The translations under genes and the position numbers were made by a program. The notes below the pieces were generated by a model. That model saw only the letters and a program-made list of their open reading frames with translations. It ran no database searches and was not told the origin of the DNA. A DNA stretch of 64,000 nt from Paenibacillus sinensis (GTDB lineage: Bacteria; Bacillota; Bacilli; Paenibacillales; Paenibacillaceae): contig NZ_JAHCMB010000188.1 of assembly GCF_019904155.1 (NCBI RefSeq), positions 1 to 64,000 of the forward strand, given 5' to 3'. Below are positions 45,882 through 55,846 of the stretch, in pieces (the first letter of the stretch is position 1; each line of letters opens with the position of its first letter).

Positions 45882-48426
45882 CATATCCAGCTTGAAAATT
45901 GACGGCCTCGCGGCAGGCTGTGTTACAGACCGAAAGCCCAATATTTCCTTCGCGCTTGATTCCGATCGTGCAGGAGAGAAGCTCCGTAAGGCGGTCATTA
46001 CAATCGGCAGCTGGTCGCGGGAAACAACCGATCAAATCAACAATCTGTATGACGGTGAATGGAAGCCTTACACCACTTACCCGGTACATGTGCTTGCCAC
46101 AGGGACAAGCGGAGAATCGGCCGAGGCCGAGACCGCCTTTCAAACCGGACGGTTAAATACTCCCTGGAAAGCGCAATGGATTACCGACGGAAGCTATGAT
46201 TATCCGAAGAAGCAATCTCCTGCGCCAATGACTTTCCGCCGCTCCTTTACGGTCAGCAAGCCGCTGCGGCGGGCATGGGTTCATGCAACCGCGCTTGGCG
46301 TATATGAGCTGATGCTGAACGGAAGCAAGGTGGGCGAGGACTATTTTGCACCGGGTTTTACTTCTTATGAGCATCAGATTCAATATCAAACCTATGACGT
46401 TACCGATATGCTGGCGGAATCCAATATGCTGATCTCTATTGTGGCCGGGGGCTGGGCGGCCGGCTCCTTCAATTACAACCGCAAGAGCAAGATTTATGCG
46501 GACCGGCAAGCCTTCCTATGCGAGCTGCATCTTGAATACGCGGACGGAACCCGGGAAATGGTAGGCACCGACGAAGCCTGGCAGGTATCGGAGGAAGGCA
46601 ATTTTCGCATGGCGGAATGGTATGACGGAGAGAGGTATGATGCCACCGTCGATTTGAAGACCATCGCCTGGAAGCCTGTCAACCGGACCGCGCCGCGCAA
46701 GGACCCGGTTCTGTTGGCTCAGTACGGCGATCCCGTCCGGGTGCAGGAGGTCATGCGGCCGATCTCCTGCGTTATAGCCCCCAGCGGCGAGATTATTTAT
46801 GACTTCGGGCAGAATTTTGCCGGTGTCATTTCGGCCCGCCTGCGCGGCAAGCACCGGCAGGAGGTGGTCTTCCGCCACGCCGAGGTGCTTGTTGACGGCG
46901 AGTTGTACGTCAAATCGCTGCGGACGGCCAAAGCGACGGCCACTTATATTTGCACGGACGGCGAGCAGACGTATTCTCCGCGCCTTACCTACATGGGCTT
47001 CCGGTATGTAGGCGTAAGCGGAATCGATGCGGAGAGCCTGGACTTGTCGGCCCTTGTCCTGCATTCCGATTTTGAGGAGATCGGCGAGTTCGAGTGCTCG
47101 AACGAACTGATCAACCGGCTGCACAGCAATATTCGCTGGGGCGGCAAGTCCAACTTCCTCGACATCCCTACCGATTGTCCGCAGCGGGACGAACGACAGG
47201 GCTGGACCGGCGACATCGCCGTCTTCGCCCGGACCGCCTGTTACAATTTTGATCTGAGCCGCTTCTTTGACAAATGGCTGATGGATATGCGCGCCGAGCA
47301 GGGCGGCGGCGGCGGTATCCCCATGGTCATCCCGCGTGCCGGCGATTCCTGGCCGGTCATGGCGAACTCGGCTTGGGGGGATAGCTGTGTTCTGGTTCCT
47401 TGGGCGGAATACCTGGCGCGTGGAGATATGCGGCTCTTGCAGCTTCAGTATCCGACCATCCAGAAATTTCTCAAGGCGGCGAAATGGTGGTCGTCGTTTC
47501 TGTCCTTTACACCGAACAGCCGCCATGTCTGGCGCTTTCCCTTCCACTTCGGCGATTGGTGCGCGCCGGACGAGACGATCAGACAGTGGCTGAAGAAAGG
47601 GAAATGGGTGGGCACGGCTTACTTTGCGAATTCCTGCGCAATCGCCGCCCAAATCGCCGAGCTGCTCGGATACGAGCAGGATGCGGCCGATTACCGCAAG
47701 CTTCGCAAGAAGATTATCCAGGCGTACCGTATGATCTTCACCGACGGCCACGGCAAATTGAACAAGGAATTCCAGACCGCCTATGTTCTGCCTCTTCATT
47801 TTGAGATGACGGAGGGCCGCGAGAGAGAGGCTATGGCCGAGAATCTGGCCCGTCTCGTACGCGATGCGGGCAACCGCCTGACGACGGGGTTTACAGGAAC
47901 GCCATATTTGCTCTTTGCTCTGTCTGACAATGGATATGAGGATACAGCCTTTGATTTGCTTCTTCAGGAGGGTTGTCCTTCCTGGTTATACGAGGTCAAA
48001 GCGGGCGGAACGACGATCTGGGAGCGTTGGGATGCGCTCAGACCGGACGGTTCGGTCAATATCAGCGACCTTGCCGGCAAGAAGTCAGACGAGCAATCCG
48101 GCGGAGGCATGGTCTCCTTCAATCATTATGCCAACGGCGCTGTCGGAGACTGGCTGTACAGACGGATTGCCGGCATTGAGCCGACCGGCGGGGGCTATCG
48201 GACATTTCGAATCGCTCCGCTCATAGGCGGCGAAATTACGTCAGCCAGAGGGAGTGTCAAGACGCCTTATGGGCTTGTTGCTTCCGATTGGAGCCTGGAA
48301 GGAGATCGGTTTGTCATTCGGGTGCAGGTTCCGGTCTCGACCGTATGCACACTGGTTATGCCGGACGGGGAGACCCGGACGCTTGAGAGCGGCAAGCATG
48401 AATACACCTGTCCTCTCCGCAAGTAG
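45874..48426 (+). CDS. Alpha-L-rhamnosidase, GH78
   Basis: An 850-residue intracellular GH78 enzyme that removes terminal alpha-L-rhamnose. Two N-terminal beta domains precede the (alpha/alpha)6 barrel, whose signature [14 protein letters not shown] starts at residue 434 and includes catalytic acidic residues. [14 protein letters not shown] and [15 protein letters not shown] are conserved later. A C-terminal beta-sandwich ends the protein. ATG 45874 follows GGAGGAG; the gene overlaps the symporter gene by eight bases. Confidence 0.95.
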   Translation: MLNISSLKIDGLAAGCVTDRKPNISFALDSDRAGEKLRKAVITIGSWSRETTDQINNLYDGEWKPYTTYPVHVLATGTSGESAEAETAFQTGRLNTPWKAQWITDGSYDYPKKQSPAPMTFRRSFTVSKPLRRAWVHATALGVYELMLNGSKVGEDYFAPGFTSYEHQIQYQTYDVTDMLAESNMLISIVAGGWAAGSFNYNRKSKIYADRQAFLCELHLEYADGTREMVGTDEAWQVSEEGNFRMAEWYDGERYDATVDLKTIAWKPVNRTAPRKDPVLLAQYGDPVRVQEVMRPISCVIAPSGEIIYDFGQNFAGVISARLRGKHRQEVVFRHAEVLVDGELYVKSLRTAKATATYICTDGEQTYSPRLTYMGFRYVGVSGIDAESLDLSALVLHSDFEEIGEFECSNELINRLHSNIRWGGKSNFLDIPTDCPQRDERQGWTGDIAVFARTACYNFDLSRFFDKWLMDMRAEQGGGGGIPMVIPRAGDSWPVMANSAWGDSCVLVPWAEYLARGDMRLLQLQYPTIQKFLKAAKWWSSFLSFTPNSRHVWRFPFHFGDWCAPDETIRQWLKKGKWVGTAYFANSCAIAAQIAELLGYEQDAADYRKLRKKIIQAYRMIFTDGHGKLNKEFQTAYVLPLHFEMTEGREREAMAENLARLVRDAGNRLTTGFTGTPYLLFALSDNGYEDTAFDLLLQEGCPSWLYEVKAGGTTIWERWDALRPDGSVNISDLAGKKSDEQSGGGMVSFNHYANGAVGDWLYRRIAGIEPTGGGYRTFRIAPLIGGEITSARGSVKTPYGLVASDWSLEGDRFVIRVQVPVSTVCTLVMPDGETRTLESGKHEYTCPLRK

Positions 48427-48458
48427 CATGCAGCATCATCCAGCCAGCCGGGGAAGGA

Positions 48459-48500
48459 GCAGGGAGCGGCAAGTCCTGAACGGCTACAGCGGCTCCCTGC
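48459..48500. other. Inverted repeat after the sugar operon
   Basis: GCAGGGAGC (48459-48467) and GCTCCCTGC (48492-48500) form a perfect 9-bp stem between convergent genes. No T run follows on either side, so it is only a possible terminator. Confidence 0.4.
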
Positions 48501-48509
48501 CTGACACGA

Positions 48510-49070
48510 TCACAGCCGGCTGTATGCGGATGCGGCGCTGTCGGATAACTGGAAGATCATATCCGACAGCTCTTCAACAGTCAGATCGAACCCGTCTTCC
48601 ATCCATTTATTGATTATGCTCAAGCTCCCCATGATCAGGTAGCGGTAGATATAGCCGGATATATGCTCGGGGCTGTTCAGATCGAGCTTCACCTTCAGGG
48701 CAGTGATGGCTTCGCCGATGAAGCTGGTCTGGAATGTCAAATTGTCCAGACGGCTCAGCAGGATGCTAAAGACTTCGGAGTTATCCTTGATATAGGCCAA
48801 CAGTTCCTGTAAATAATGAAGGTTGTCCGAATTGGAGTCGATCTTCTCCAGATGCCGCCGGACATGGTGGAGCAGGTCCTCTTCAATATCATGCTGAAGC
48901 GCGAACTGGTCTTTGTAATACAGATAGAAGGTGGAGCGGTTGATTCCGGCATTTTCACATAATTCCTTGATTGTGATTTTATGGACGGACTTGGAGCGCA
49001 TCAGCTCGATCAGACTGTTCTTCAATAAAGTTTTCGTTAATCGCACTCTCTGGTTCTCATTGTTCTTCAA
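48510..49070 (-). CDS. TetR/AcrR-family regulator
   Basis: A 186-residue regulator starting at TTG 49070, chosen because AAAGGG lies nine bases before it; longer frames up to 49148 have no site. The N-terminal helix-turn-helix shows ITIKELCENAGINRSTFYLY, and the C-terminal region resembles the TetR_C_7/14 type. It is divergent from the SDR gene, with operator-like repeats between them, and probably represses that gene. Confidence 0.88.
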   Translation of the reverse strand: MKNNENQRVRLTKTLLKNSLIELMRSKSVHKITIKELCENAGINRSTFYLYYKDQFALQHDIEEDLLHHVRRHLEKIDSNSDNLHYLQELLAYIKDNSEVFSILLSRLDNLTFQTSFIGEAITALKVKLDLNSPEHISGYIYRYLIMGSLSIINKWMEDGFDLTVEELSDMIFQLSDSAASAYSRL

Positions 49071-49181
49071 TCGGATGCACCCTTTCTCTGAAGAATACGG
49101 AATGATTTGACGGGAAGACAACATGTATTCGAAAAGTGTCTTACACACAACAATCTGAAAACAACTGGTGGTTGTGAAATA

Positions 49182-49192
49182 GACACTGTGTC
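49182..49192. promoter_or_regulatory. TetR operator-like palindrome
   Basis: GACAC-T-GTGTC is a perfect inverted repeat in the gap between the divergent TetR and SDR genes. A second repeat, ACAAC-N5-GTTGT (49161-49175), lies next to it. Such palindromes are common TetR-family operators. Confidence 0.5.
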
Positions 49193-49268
49193 AGTATAAC
49201 AGAATTATAACCAACAATGATCCAGTTTGAGAAGCGGATGCTGGAGATGTAATGAGAGGAGTACAGAC

Positions 49269-50792
49269 ATGAGCAAACAAAAAATTCTGTTAACCGGCGC
49301 TACCGGAGGCATGGGGTTTCTGGGCTTGCAGGAACTGTTAAAGCATACGGATAAATTCGATATTGCAATATTGGTCATGGATACCGAGAAAGACAGACAG
49401 AAGCTGAAGGACTATGAGAACAGGAAGGGTCTGACCATCCATTGGGGGGATCTTACCAATTACAAGGACGTAAGTGAATGCATGAAGAATACGGATATCG
49501 TCTTGCATGTTGCAGCCTTGGTATCGCCGGCGGCGGATTATCATCCCAAGCTGGCGATGCAGGTGAACTACGGGTCCATGAGAAATATCATTCAGGCGAT
49601 CGAGGAACAGGGCCGCATGGGAGAAGTCAAAGTCGTCTCCATCGGCACGATTGCCGAGACAGGGGACCGTATGCCGCCGATTCATTGGGGCCGGGTCGGT
49701 GATCCCATCAAGCCGAGCATGTACGATTATTATGCTGTCTCCAAAATAGCCGCAGAGCGTCTTCTGATTGAATCCGGACTGAAATACTGGGTCAGTCTCA
49801 GGCAGACCGGCATTATGGGGCCCGCCATGAGCAAGATCAAGGATGCGATTATGTTCCACAATTGCCTGGATAATGTGCTGGAATATGTGTCGGACAGAGA
49901 TTCCGGCAGATTGCTGGGGAATCTATGCCGGAGGGATCATACCGGCGAGCTGTCGCAGGATTTCTGGGGGCATATTTATAACATCGGGGGCGGCGAGAGC
50001 TGCCGGGTCGATACTTTTGCGATGTACAAGGAGCTCTATGGCGCCATCGGCTTCAAGGATTTGAAGCATGTCATTGACCCCAAATGGTATGCAACGCGGA
50101 ATTTCCACGGGCAGTATTATCTGGATTCGGACAAGCTGGAGGAGCACTTGCATTTCAGACAGGATTCCATGCAGTATTTCTATGACGCCTATCTGGAGAA
50201 TCTCGGAGCCACCGCAGGCGTGTCCCGGTTCATATGCAGGCTGCCGGGAGGACAACGGCTGATGGGAAGCATCATGAAGAAGATTTTTCTGAAGGAGGCC
50301 CGAACCGATCACGGTACAGTCCGGTTCATCGAGCAGGGCATGGAAGAGCATATCGACGCCTATTGGGGCAGTAAGAAAGCCTGGGAAGCGATACCGGATG
50401 ACATTAATCAATTCGAGCATTTCAAGGACTGGGATAAGGCGGTATGGATTGACCACGGTTATAACGAATTCAAGCCGGAGAGCGAACTGGAACTGGAAGA
50501 TATGAAGGGCGCTGCGAAATTCAGAGGGGGAGAATGCAAGTCGGATTCCATGAACAAAGGGGATTGGAAAGGCAAACTGAACTTCACCTGCGCCTTCGGC
50601 CATGATTTTGAAGCAAGTCCGCGTCTTGTTCTGGAAGGCGGCCACTGGTGTCCGGTGTGCGAGCGCACAAGCTGGAATTATGCCGCCAGAGCCAAGTTGG
50701 ACCCGTTCTTCGCCCAGGTGTGGAATCCGCTGCACAGCAGCAACGAGAAGGAGCGGGAATATCCCAAGGAGGTTTCAGAGCTGGACGTGTAA
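49269..50792 (+). CDS. NAD-dependent epimerase/dehydratase-like SDR with zinc ribbon
   Basis: A 507-residue protein. Residues 1-300 are an extended SDR (Rossmann) domain with ILLTGATGGMGFLG and the active-site YYAVSK. The middle part is unassigned. The C-terminal about 80 residues carry CAFGH (C441) and CPVC (C461, C464), a probable structural zinc ribbon that is unusual for an SDR. GAGGAG precedes ATG 49269. It is divergent from a TetR gene, with an old-yellow-enzyme-like reductase two genes on. The substrate is unknown. Confidence 0.8.
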   Translation: MSKQKILLTGATGGMGFLGLQELLKHTDKFDIAILVMDTEKDRQKLKDYENRKGLTIHWGDLTNYKDVSECMKNTDIVLHVAALVSPAADYHPKLAMQVNYGSMRNIIQAIEEQGRMGEVKVVSIGTIAETGDRMPPIHWGRVGDPIKPSMYDYYAVSKIAAERLLIESGLKYWVSLRQTGIMGPAMSKIKDAIMFHNCLDNVLEYVSDRDSGRLLGNLCRRDHTGELSQDFWGHIYNIGGGESCRVDTFAMYKELYGAIGFKDLKHVIDPKWYATRNFHGQYYLDSDKLEEHLHFRQDSMQYFYDAYLENLGATAGVSRFICRLPGGQRLMGSIMKKIFLKEARTDHGTVRFIEQGMEEHIDAYWGSKKAWEAIPDDINQFEHFKDWDKAVWIDHGYNEFKPESELELEDMKGAAKFRGGECKSDSMNKGDWKGKLNFTCAFGHDFEASPRLVLEGGHWCPVCERTSWNYAARAKLDPFFAQVWNPLHSSNEKEREYPKEVSELDV

Positions 50793-50991
50793 CAGCATTT
50801 CATGCAGACATGATAACGCTCCATGCGCAGATGTTGTTTTCAGATTGCAGGATTGGCCTGCGAGGGGTTGCCCTGACACCGTGTTCAACGGCCGGGAGCA
50901 ATCCCTTTTGTGTTGCGCTCAGGAAAGGAGGTTTGCGCAATCCGCCATTTTCTAATACATTGTTTACAGATTAACAAGTTAGAGGTGGCAT

Positions 50992-51576
50992 ATGAGAGAG
51001 CTTAACAATATTGAGGAACGCATTCTGGACCGGGCTTTATATTTAATGGGAACAAAGAAAACCTGCGATATCTCCATTCGGGCTATAGCGAAGGAAGCGA
51101 ACGTGAACGTGGGCGCCATTAATTACTATTTTCGGACAAAGGACGAGATGGTGAGATTGGTTAAAGAGTTCTACATTGAGAACACCATGACCGTGCTGGA
51201 CATATTGAAGAGCGAAGAATACGGCGATGAAGAGAAGCTGCTGTTGGCCGCCAACGAGATTATGGAGTATGCATTGCGTTTTCCCGGCAACATGGTCATC
51301 CATGCGCATTCGTTGAAAATGGCCGGGACGGACGAAACCTCCGCGAGAATTATCCGGCTATCTGCGGAAATAGGGGAGCGCCTGAAGCAATTGCTGCGGA
51401 ATCTTATAGCGGGCGATGAGATCAGCCATAATTACAAGTATCTGATGTTCACCTCATCCATCAATTACCCCACGGAATATGAAGGAGTTGCCGAGATGGA
51501 CAGCATGTTCTTAATGCAGAAAGAGGCAAGAATGGAGTACCTTAAACTGCTGATTAGAGCTTTGCAGTCGGCTTAA
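50992..51576 (+). CDS. TetR/AcrR-family regulator
   Basis: A 194-residue regulator. The helix-turn-helix shows ISIRAIAKEANVNVGAINYY followed by FRTKDEMVRLVKEF. GAGGTGG precedes the ATG. It lies 179 bases before the OYE-like reductase gene on the same strand, with an inverted repeat in the gap, and probably controls that gene. The 199 bases before it show no further gene. Confidence 0.88.
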   Translation: MRELNNIEERILDRALYLMGTKKTCDISIRAIAKEANVNVGAINYYFRTKDEMVRLVKEFYIENTMTVLDILKSEEYGDEEKLLLAANEIMEYALRFPGNMVIHAHSLKMAGTDETSARIIRLSAEIGERLKQLLRNLIAGDEISHNYKYLMFTSSINYPTEYEGVAEMDSMFLMQKEARMEYLKLLIRALQSA

Positions 51577-51613
51577 TTCCTTAAGTTCTTAAGTTACTGA
51601 ATTGTTCAAACAT

Positions 51614-51628
51614 TATGTTTCAAACATA
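51614..51628. promoter_or_regulatory. Inverted repeat before the OYE-like gene
   Basis: TATGTTT-C-AAACATA is a perfect 7-1-7 inverted repeat. A related half-site GTTCAAACAT lies just upstream (51604-51613). It fits an operator for the adjacent TetR regulator. Confidence 0.5.
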
Positions 51629-51755
51629 TTGTTTTAATTTTGGTTCTCCGATATAGTTATCGTACAGGCAAGCCGGTGAGGGTTGGTATGTGAATTAATG
51701 AACAATCTTCGTGCTTGCATGGCAAAATAACGCGATAACGCGGAGGAGAATTCAT

Positions 51756-53693
51756 ATGGCGTTTCATACTTTGTTCAGCCCTATTCGGATCAGAGGTTTG
51801 GAATTAAAGAACCGGGTTATACTTCCCGCAATGGGAACAAAGATGCCTAGCGAGGATCGTTACGTAACACAGCAGCTCATCGATTATCAGACAGCCCGGG
51901 CCGAGGGAGGCTGCGGATTGAATTTTACCGAAGTATGCTCCGTTTATGGACCTGCTTCCCCCAAGAACTTCCTTGCCATTTCCGATGACAAATATATTCC
52001 CGGTCTAAAGCAGCTTGCGGATGCGATTCACGAAGCGGGAGGCAAGGCGGGGATTCAGCTATGGCTTGGAGGACTGGCGGTGGCCAGCGACCCCGAGCAG
52101 ATGATCATTATTCCAAGTCCCGTGCCCGTCCAGGGAACAGAGTATACGATTCCCGGTGCCGATATCTCAACGCTAAAAGAAGCGGCCGAAGCCTTCGGAG
52201 AGGGAGCCAGACGGGCGGTGGACGCGGGATTTGACACTATCGAATTTCATGCCGGCCATAATTACACGCCTCATTCCTTTCTAAGTCCTTTCTTCAACCG
52301 CAGAACGGATGAATACGGCGGAGATTTGAAAAACCGGGCCCGTTTCCTCATTGAGTGCATCGAGGCCATACGCAGCAATATTCCGGATGAAATGCCGCTC
52401 TTCATGCGAATTGATGCGCATGACGATTATTTGGAGGGCGGCTTGACCATAGAGGAAGTAATCGAGTTCTGCGGCATGGCCAAGGGTGCCGGAGTAGATG
52501 TGCTGGACGTATCGCGCGGCAACTTCTCCTCTCCGGCCATCAAGTATGAGGTTCCGCCGATCGACCTTCCGAGAGGCTTCAATGTTGACAACGCCGCCCG
52601 AATCCGAAAGGAGACCGGCATGCTGACCGTGGCGGTGGGACGAATCAACGCTCCGGCCCAGGCCGAAGAGATTCTGGCTGATGGCAAGGCGGATATGGTC
52701 GTCATCGGCCGCGCCCAGCTCGCGGACCCTGAGTTCTGCAACAAAGCCCAGGCGGGACAGACGGAAGATATCGTCCAGTGCGTCGCATGCAATCAGGGCT
52801 GCTACGACGGATTCGTATCAAGCGAGATGCCTTTCATTACCTGCTTGAGAAATCCGGCACTGGGAAGAGAAGCGGAATATCGGTTATCGGCAACGGATCA
52901 TCCGAAGAAGGTTGTCGTTGCAGGAGGCGGAATCGCCGGTCTGGAAGCAGCCATGATCCTGAAACGCAGAGGTCATCATCCCATTGTATGCGAAGCCGGG
53001 GCGACGCTCGGCGGACAGTTCGCGCTTGCCGGCGAGGCTCCGAGAAAAGAAGAGATGAAAGAGGCGGCCTTGTCCCGGGGAGAGCAGGTGGTCCGGGCGG
53101 GGATCGAGGTAAGACTTGGAACGCCTGTCACCGCCTCTGTGCTGGAAGAGCTGAAGCCGGATGAAGTGATTGTCGCGGTAGGCGCTGCCCCGATGGAGCT
53201 GAAAGTGCCCGGCGGTCATCTGCCGTTGGTCACGAATTCCCATGACGTGCTTGCGGGCAAGTCGGAAGTTTCGGGCAAAGTGATCATTATCGGGGGCGGG
53301 CTTGTAGGCCTGGAGGTCGCGGAATACTTGCACGGCAAGGCTTCCGATATAACTGTCGTCGAAATGCTGGATCGGGTAGCCAAGGATTTGGGCGATCTGC
53401 GCTCGATCTGTGTAATGGAGAATCTGAACGCTTCCGGCGCACAGATACTGACAGATGCCAAATGCGTGGAGATCAAGGAGCATGGGGTCGTCATTGAAAG
53501 CAAGGGTCAGATTGCTGAGTATCCATGTGATTCCGTCGTGGTAGCCATCGGTGCGAGATCGCGTAATTTTGAGAACATCAATGCGTACTGTGAGGACCAC
53601 CATATCCCATGCCATGTAATAGGGGATGCGCTGCGCGCCCGCAGAGCCCTGAACGCCGTTGCCGAGGCTCATGAAGTCGCAAGAGTCATTTAA
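51756..53693 (+). CDS. OYE-type FMN/FeS/FAD oxidoreductase (enoate reductase-like)
   Basis: A 645-residue enzyme of the NADH:flavin oxidoreductase family with two parts. Residues 1-330 form an old-yellow-enzyme FMN barrel (FSPIRIRGLELKNRVILPAM, EFHAGHNYTPHSFLSPFFNR). Cysteines C342-x2-C345-x3-C349-x13-C363 bind a 4Fe-4S cluster. The rest is an FAD/NAD(P) domain (VVVAGGGIAGLEAAM, VIIIGGGLVGLEVAEYL). Relatives are 2-enoate reductase, 2,4-dienoyl-CoA reductase and bile-acid BaiCD/BaiH. ATG 51756 follows GGAGGAG. The substrate is unknown. Confidence 0.9.
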   Translation: MAFHTLFSPIRIRGLELKNRVILPAMGTKMPSEDRYVTQQLIDYQTARAEGGCGLNFTEVCSVYGPASPKNFLAISDDKYIPGLKQLADAIHEAGGKAGIQLWLGGLAVASDPEQMIIIPSPVPVQGTEYTIPGADISTLKEAAEAFGEGARRAVDAGFDTIEFHAGHNYTPHSFLSPFFNRRTDEYGGDLKNRARFLIECIEAIRSNIPDEMPLFMRIDAHDDYLEGGLTIEEVIEFCGMAKGAGVDVLDVSRGNFSSPAIKYEVPPIDLPRGFNVDNAARIRKETGMLTVAVGRINAPAQAEEILADGKADMVVIGRAQLADPEFCNKAQAGQTEDIVQCVACNQGCYDGFVSSEMPFITCLRNPALGREAEYRLSATDHPKKVVVAGGGIAGLEAAMILKRRGHHPIVCEAGATLGGQFALAGEAPRKEEMKEAALSRGEQVVRAGIEVRLGTPVTASVLEELKPDEVIVAVGAAPMELKVPGGHLPLVTNSHDVLAGKSEVSGKVIIIGGGLVGLEVAEYLHGKASDITVVEMLDRVAKDLGDLRSICVMENLNASGAQILTDAKCVEIKEHGVVIESKGQIAEYPCDSVVVAIGARSRNFENINAYCEDHHIPCHVIGDALRARRALNAVAEAHEVARVI

Positions 53694-53732
53694 CAGGTGC
53701 ATTGCTGGAAGTGTATAAAAGTGAAGTGAACG

Positions 53733-53772
53733 GAAGAACAACCCGCACCGGGTTGTTCTTCTTTACATTTTT
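53733..53772 (+). terminator. Strong terminator after the OYE-like gene
   Basis: A 13-bp perfect stem, GAAGAACAACCCG (53733-53745) with CGGGTTGTTCTTC (53749-53761), has a three-base loop and is followed by TTTACATTTTTT. Confidence 0.85.
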
Positions 53773-53828
53773 TCGCCAGAAGTCGGGCAGGATTGGTTCA
53801 ACGGTAATACGCTCCCTGCACGAATGGG

Positions 53829-53846
53829 CATGTACTTATGTACATG
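53829..53846 (+). promoter_or_regulatory. Regulator site and -10 region of the histidine kinase gene (site C)
   Basis: CATGTAC-TTAT-GTACATG is a perfect 7-4-7 inverted repeat with a GGG just upstream, sharing the GTACAT half-site of sites A and B. TATAAT lies at 53867-53872 with no proper -35 partner, as expected for an activator-dependent promoter. Autoregulation by the response regulator is the likely meaning. Confidence 0.5.
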
Positions 53847-53893
53847 TTATTGACGAACTCCCATACTATAATGGATGGAGACGAGGTGATGTG

Positions 53894-55111
53894 ATGAAAT
53901 GGAAGCTTAACCCATCCAGGCCCCTGCAATCGGGAGCCGCTCAAGAGACCGGCAATATCGCGGCTTCGCGGCTGCCTGTAATGCTCTGGGTCGCGCTTGT
54001 TGCGATCGTCACGATTGTGTTGCAAACTCTGTCGGCCCCGCTGCCGGCGGCCAGTCTTCTTTTTATAGTCGTTATGGGGATTCATATGGCGGTGTACTGG
54101 CGCGCGAATGAGCTGCTGGAGAAGTCCAGGATATTCTATCTGTTCGTTCAAGCTCTGCTGATATTCGGGGGTGCTCTCATGCTGCCGGATGGAATGCCCG
54201 CTGTAACGATCGGTCTGATTCCCGTACTTATCGGGCAGACGATAGCCATTTATTATGAAGCGTCCAAAGTGGTGCTGGTCGCTTTTGTTCTGTATTTGCT
54301 GTTTATTGTGATAACGGCTACGAGGCAGAACGGAGGGCGGGAGCTTGCGCTCTTTATCCCTATGCTCCTGCTGATGATCGTAGTCGTGGTCGCTTACGCA
54401 GTGCTCTTCTACAGGCAGGTTAACGCCCGCGTGCGGACACAGGCCTTTCTCAGCGATCTTGAGCGGGCTCACCGGAAGGTGGAGGAACTGACGCTGGCCA
54501 ACGAAAGGCAGCGCATGGCACGGGATTTGCATGACACTCTCGCCCAGGGACTTGCGGGCTTGATCATGCAGCTTGAGGCTGTGGATGCTTATCTTGACCG
54601 GGGCAGCACGGAACGGGCGCATGAGATCGTATTGAGATCAATGGGACAGGCAAGACAGACGCTGGCCGATGCCAGGAAGGCGATCGACGATCTGAGGACG
54701 AAAGCGGCGCCGACTCTGAGCATCAATGAAGCCGCCCGGGAGCAGCTTATGCGATTCAGGCAGGCGACAGGAGTGGAAGCTGTGTTAGACGGGAAGATTC
54801 AGCAATCCGTGTCAGGATTCCAGATGGAGCATATCCTTCATATTCTGAGCGAATCGCTGATGAATGCAGCCCGGCATGCTGAAGCCACCCGTGTAACGGT
54901 TATCGTTGCGGATACGGAGAATGGTCTTCGGATGATCATAAGCGATAATGGCAAAGGCTTTAACACTGCAAGAATAGGCAAGCAGGCGGGACACTACGGT
55001 CTGATCGGACTGTCCGAACGCGCCCGGCTGATCGGGGGAGACGTGGAAATCCGGAGCGGCAGCGGCGGCACAACAATCAAACTGACCATACCAATCGAGC
55101 ATGGAGGCTGA
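53894..55111 (+). CDS. NarL-type sensor histidine kinase (YdfH-like)
   Basis: A 405-residue membrane kinase. About five hydrophobic segments occupy residues 25-180. A HisKA_3 domain follows with ERQRMARDLHDTLAQGLAGL (phospho-acceptor H213), then a HATPase domain with SDNGKGF and GLIGLSERARLIGG. GAGGTG precedes ATG 53894. It is followed after three bases by its response regulator. With the MMPL gene behind, the layout equals Bacillus subtilis ydfHIJ. Confidence 0.92.
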   Translation: MKWKLNPSRPLQSGAAQETGNIAASRLPVMLWVALVAIVTIVLQTLSAPLPAASLLFIVVMGIHMAVYWRANELLEKSRIFYLFVQALLIFGGALMLPDGMPAVTIGLIPVLIGQTIAIYYEASKVVLVAFVLYLLFIVITATRQNGGRELALFIPMLLLMIVVVVAYAVLFYRQVNARVRTQAFLSDLERAHRKVEELTLANERQRMARDLHDTLAQGLAGLIMQLEAVDAYLDRGSTERAHEIVLRSMGQARQTLADARKAIDDLRTKAAPTLSINEAAREQLMRFRQATGVEAVLDGKIQQSVSGFQMEHILHILSESLMNAARHAEATRVTVIVADTENGLRMIISDNGKGFNTARIGKQAGHYGLIGLSERARLIGGDVEIRSGSGGTTIKLTIPIEHGG

Positions 55112-55114
55112 AGC

Positions 55115-55762
55115 ATGAAGCATAAGGTACTTATCGTGGATGATCATTGGGTAGTCAGGGAAGGGCTCAAGCTGATCCTGGAGACGAATGATCTGTACCA
55201 AATCGTGGGAGAAGCTGAGGAAGGCAGGGCCGCTCTCGAACAGATGGAGGAATTGAGGCCGGATGTGATCCTGATGGATTTGAACATGCCCGGCGGATTA
55301 AGCGGTTTGGATACGCTGTCGGTCATGAAGGAGAAGCAGATTGACATTCCGGTCATTATTCTGACCACCTATAATGAGGACGAGCTGATGATCAATGGTC
55401 TGGCGCTTGGAGCCAAAGGGTATTTGTTGAAGGATACCGGCAGGGACAACCTGTTCCGGACGCTGGAGTCCGCGCTGCGCGGAGAGACGCTGCTTCAGCC
55501 CGACATTACGGCGAGGGTGTTCGGATACCGGGAGAACCCGGCTTCCGTCAGCAAGCCGGACAATACGCTGCTCACGGATAAAGAGCTGGTTATCCTGCAA
55601 GCCGTTGCCCGCGGACTGCGAAGCAAAGAGATTGCTTTTGACCTCGGCATATCGGAACGGACCGTCAAGGCGCATTTGACTAATATTTACAACAAGCTGG
55701 GTGTTGATTCACGCTCGGAGGCTGTAGCGGTGTCGGTGGAGAAAGGCATTCTGCATTTATAA
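55115..55762 (+). CDS. NarL/LuxR-type response regulator (YdfI-like)
   Basis: A 215-residue regulator with an N-terminal receiver domain (VDDHWVVREGL, phospho-acceptor D55 in VILMDLNMPG). The C-terminal LuxR helix-turn-helix shows LTDKELVILQAVARGLRSKE and TVKAHLTNIYNKLGV. GGAGGCTGAAGC precedes the ATG. It is the expected binder of the GTACAT-type sites at 40449, 53829 and 55820. Confidence 0.93.
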   Translation: MKHKVLIVDDHWVVREGLKLILETNDLYQIVGEAEEGRAALEQMEELRPDVILMDLNMPGGLSGLDTLSVMKEKQIDIPVIILTTYNEDELMINGLALGAKGYLLKDTGRDNLFRTLESALRGETLLQPDITARVFGYRENPASVSKPDNTLLTDKELVILQAVARGLRSKEIAFDLGISERTVKAHLTNIYNKLGVDSRSEAVAVSVEKGILHL

Positions 55763-55819
55763 ATCCGCCTGGCCTATGCTTCAGGGCTGTCCTACCAGCT
55801 TCCCCCACTCTTCCCGATC

Positions 55820-55846
55820 GTACATGAAGGGCATGCCCTAATGTAC
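55820..55846 (+). promoter_or_regulatory. Activator site and -10 region of the MMPL gene (site B)
   Basis: A 27-bp inverted-repeat element with outer arms GTACAT/ATGTAC and inner AGGGC/GCCCT lies 24 bases before TATGAT (55871-55876). Its right arm GCCCTAATGTAC fits, at 11 of 12 positions, the 12-mer GCCCRAAYGTAC that I recall for Bacillus subtilis YdfI. A near copy is site A at 40449. Confidence 0.7.
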
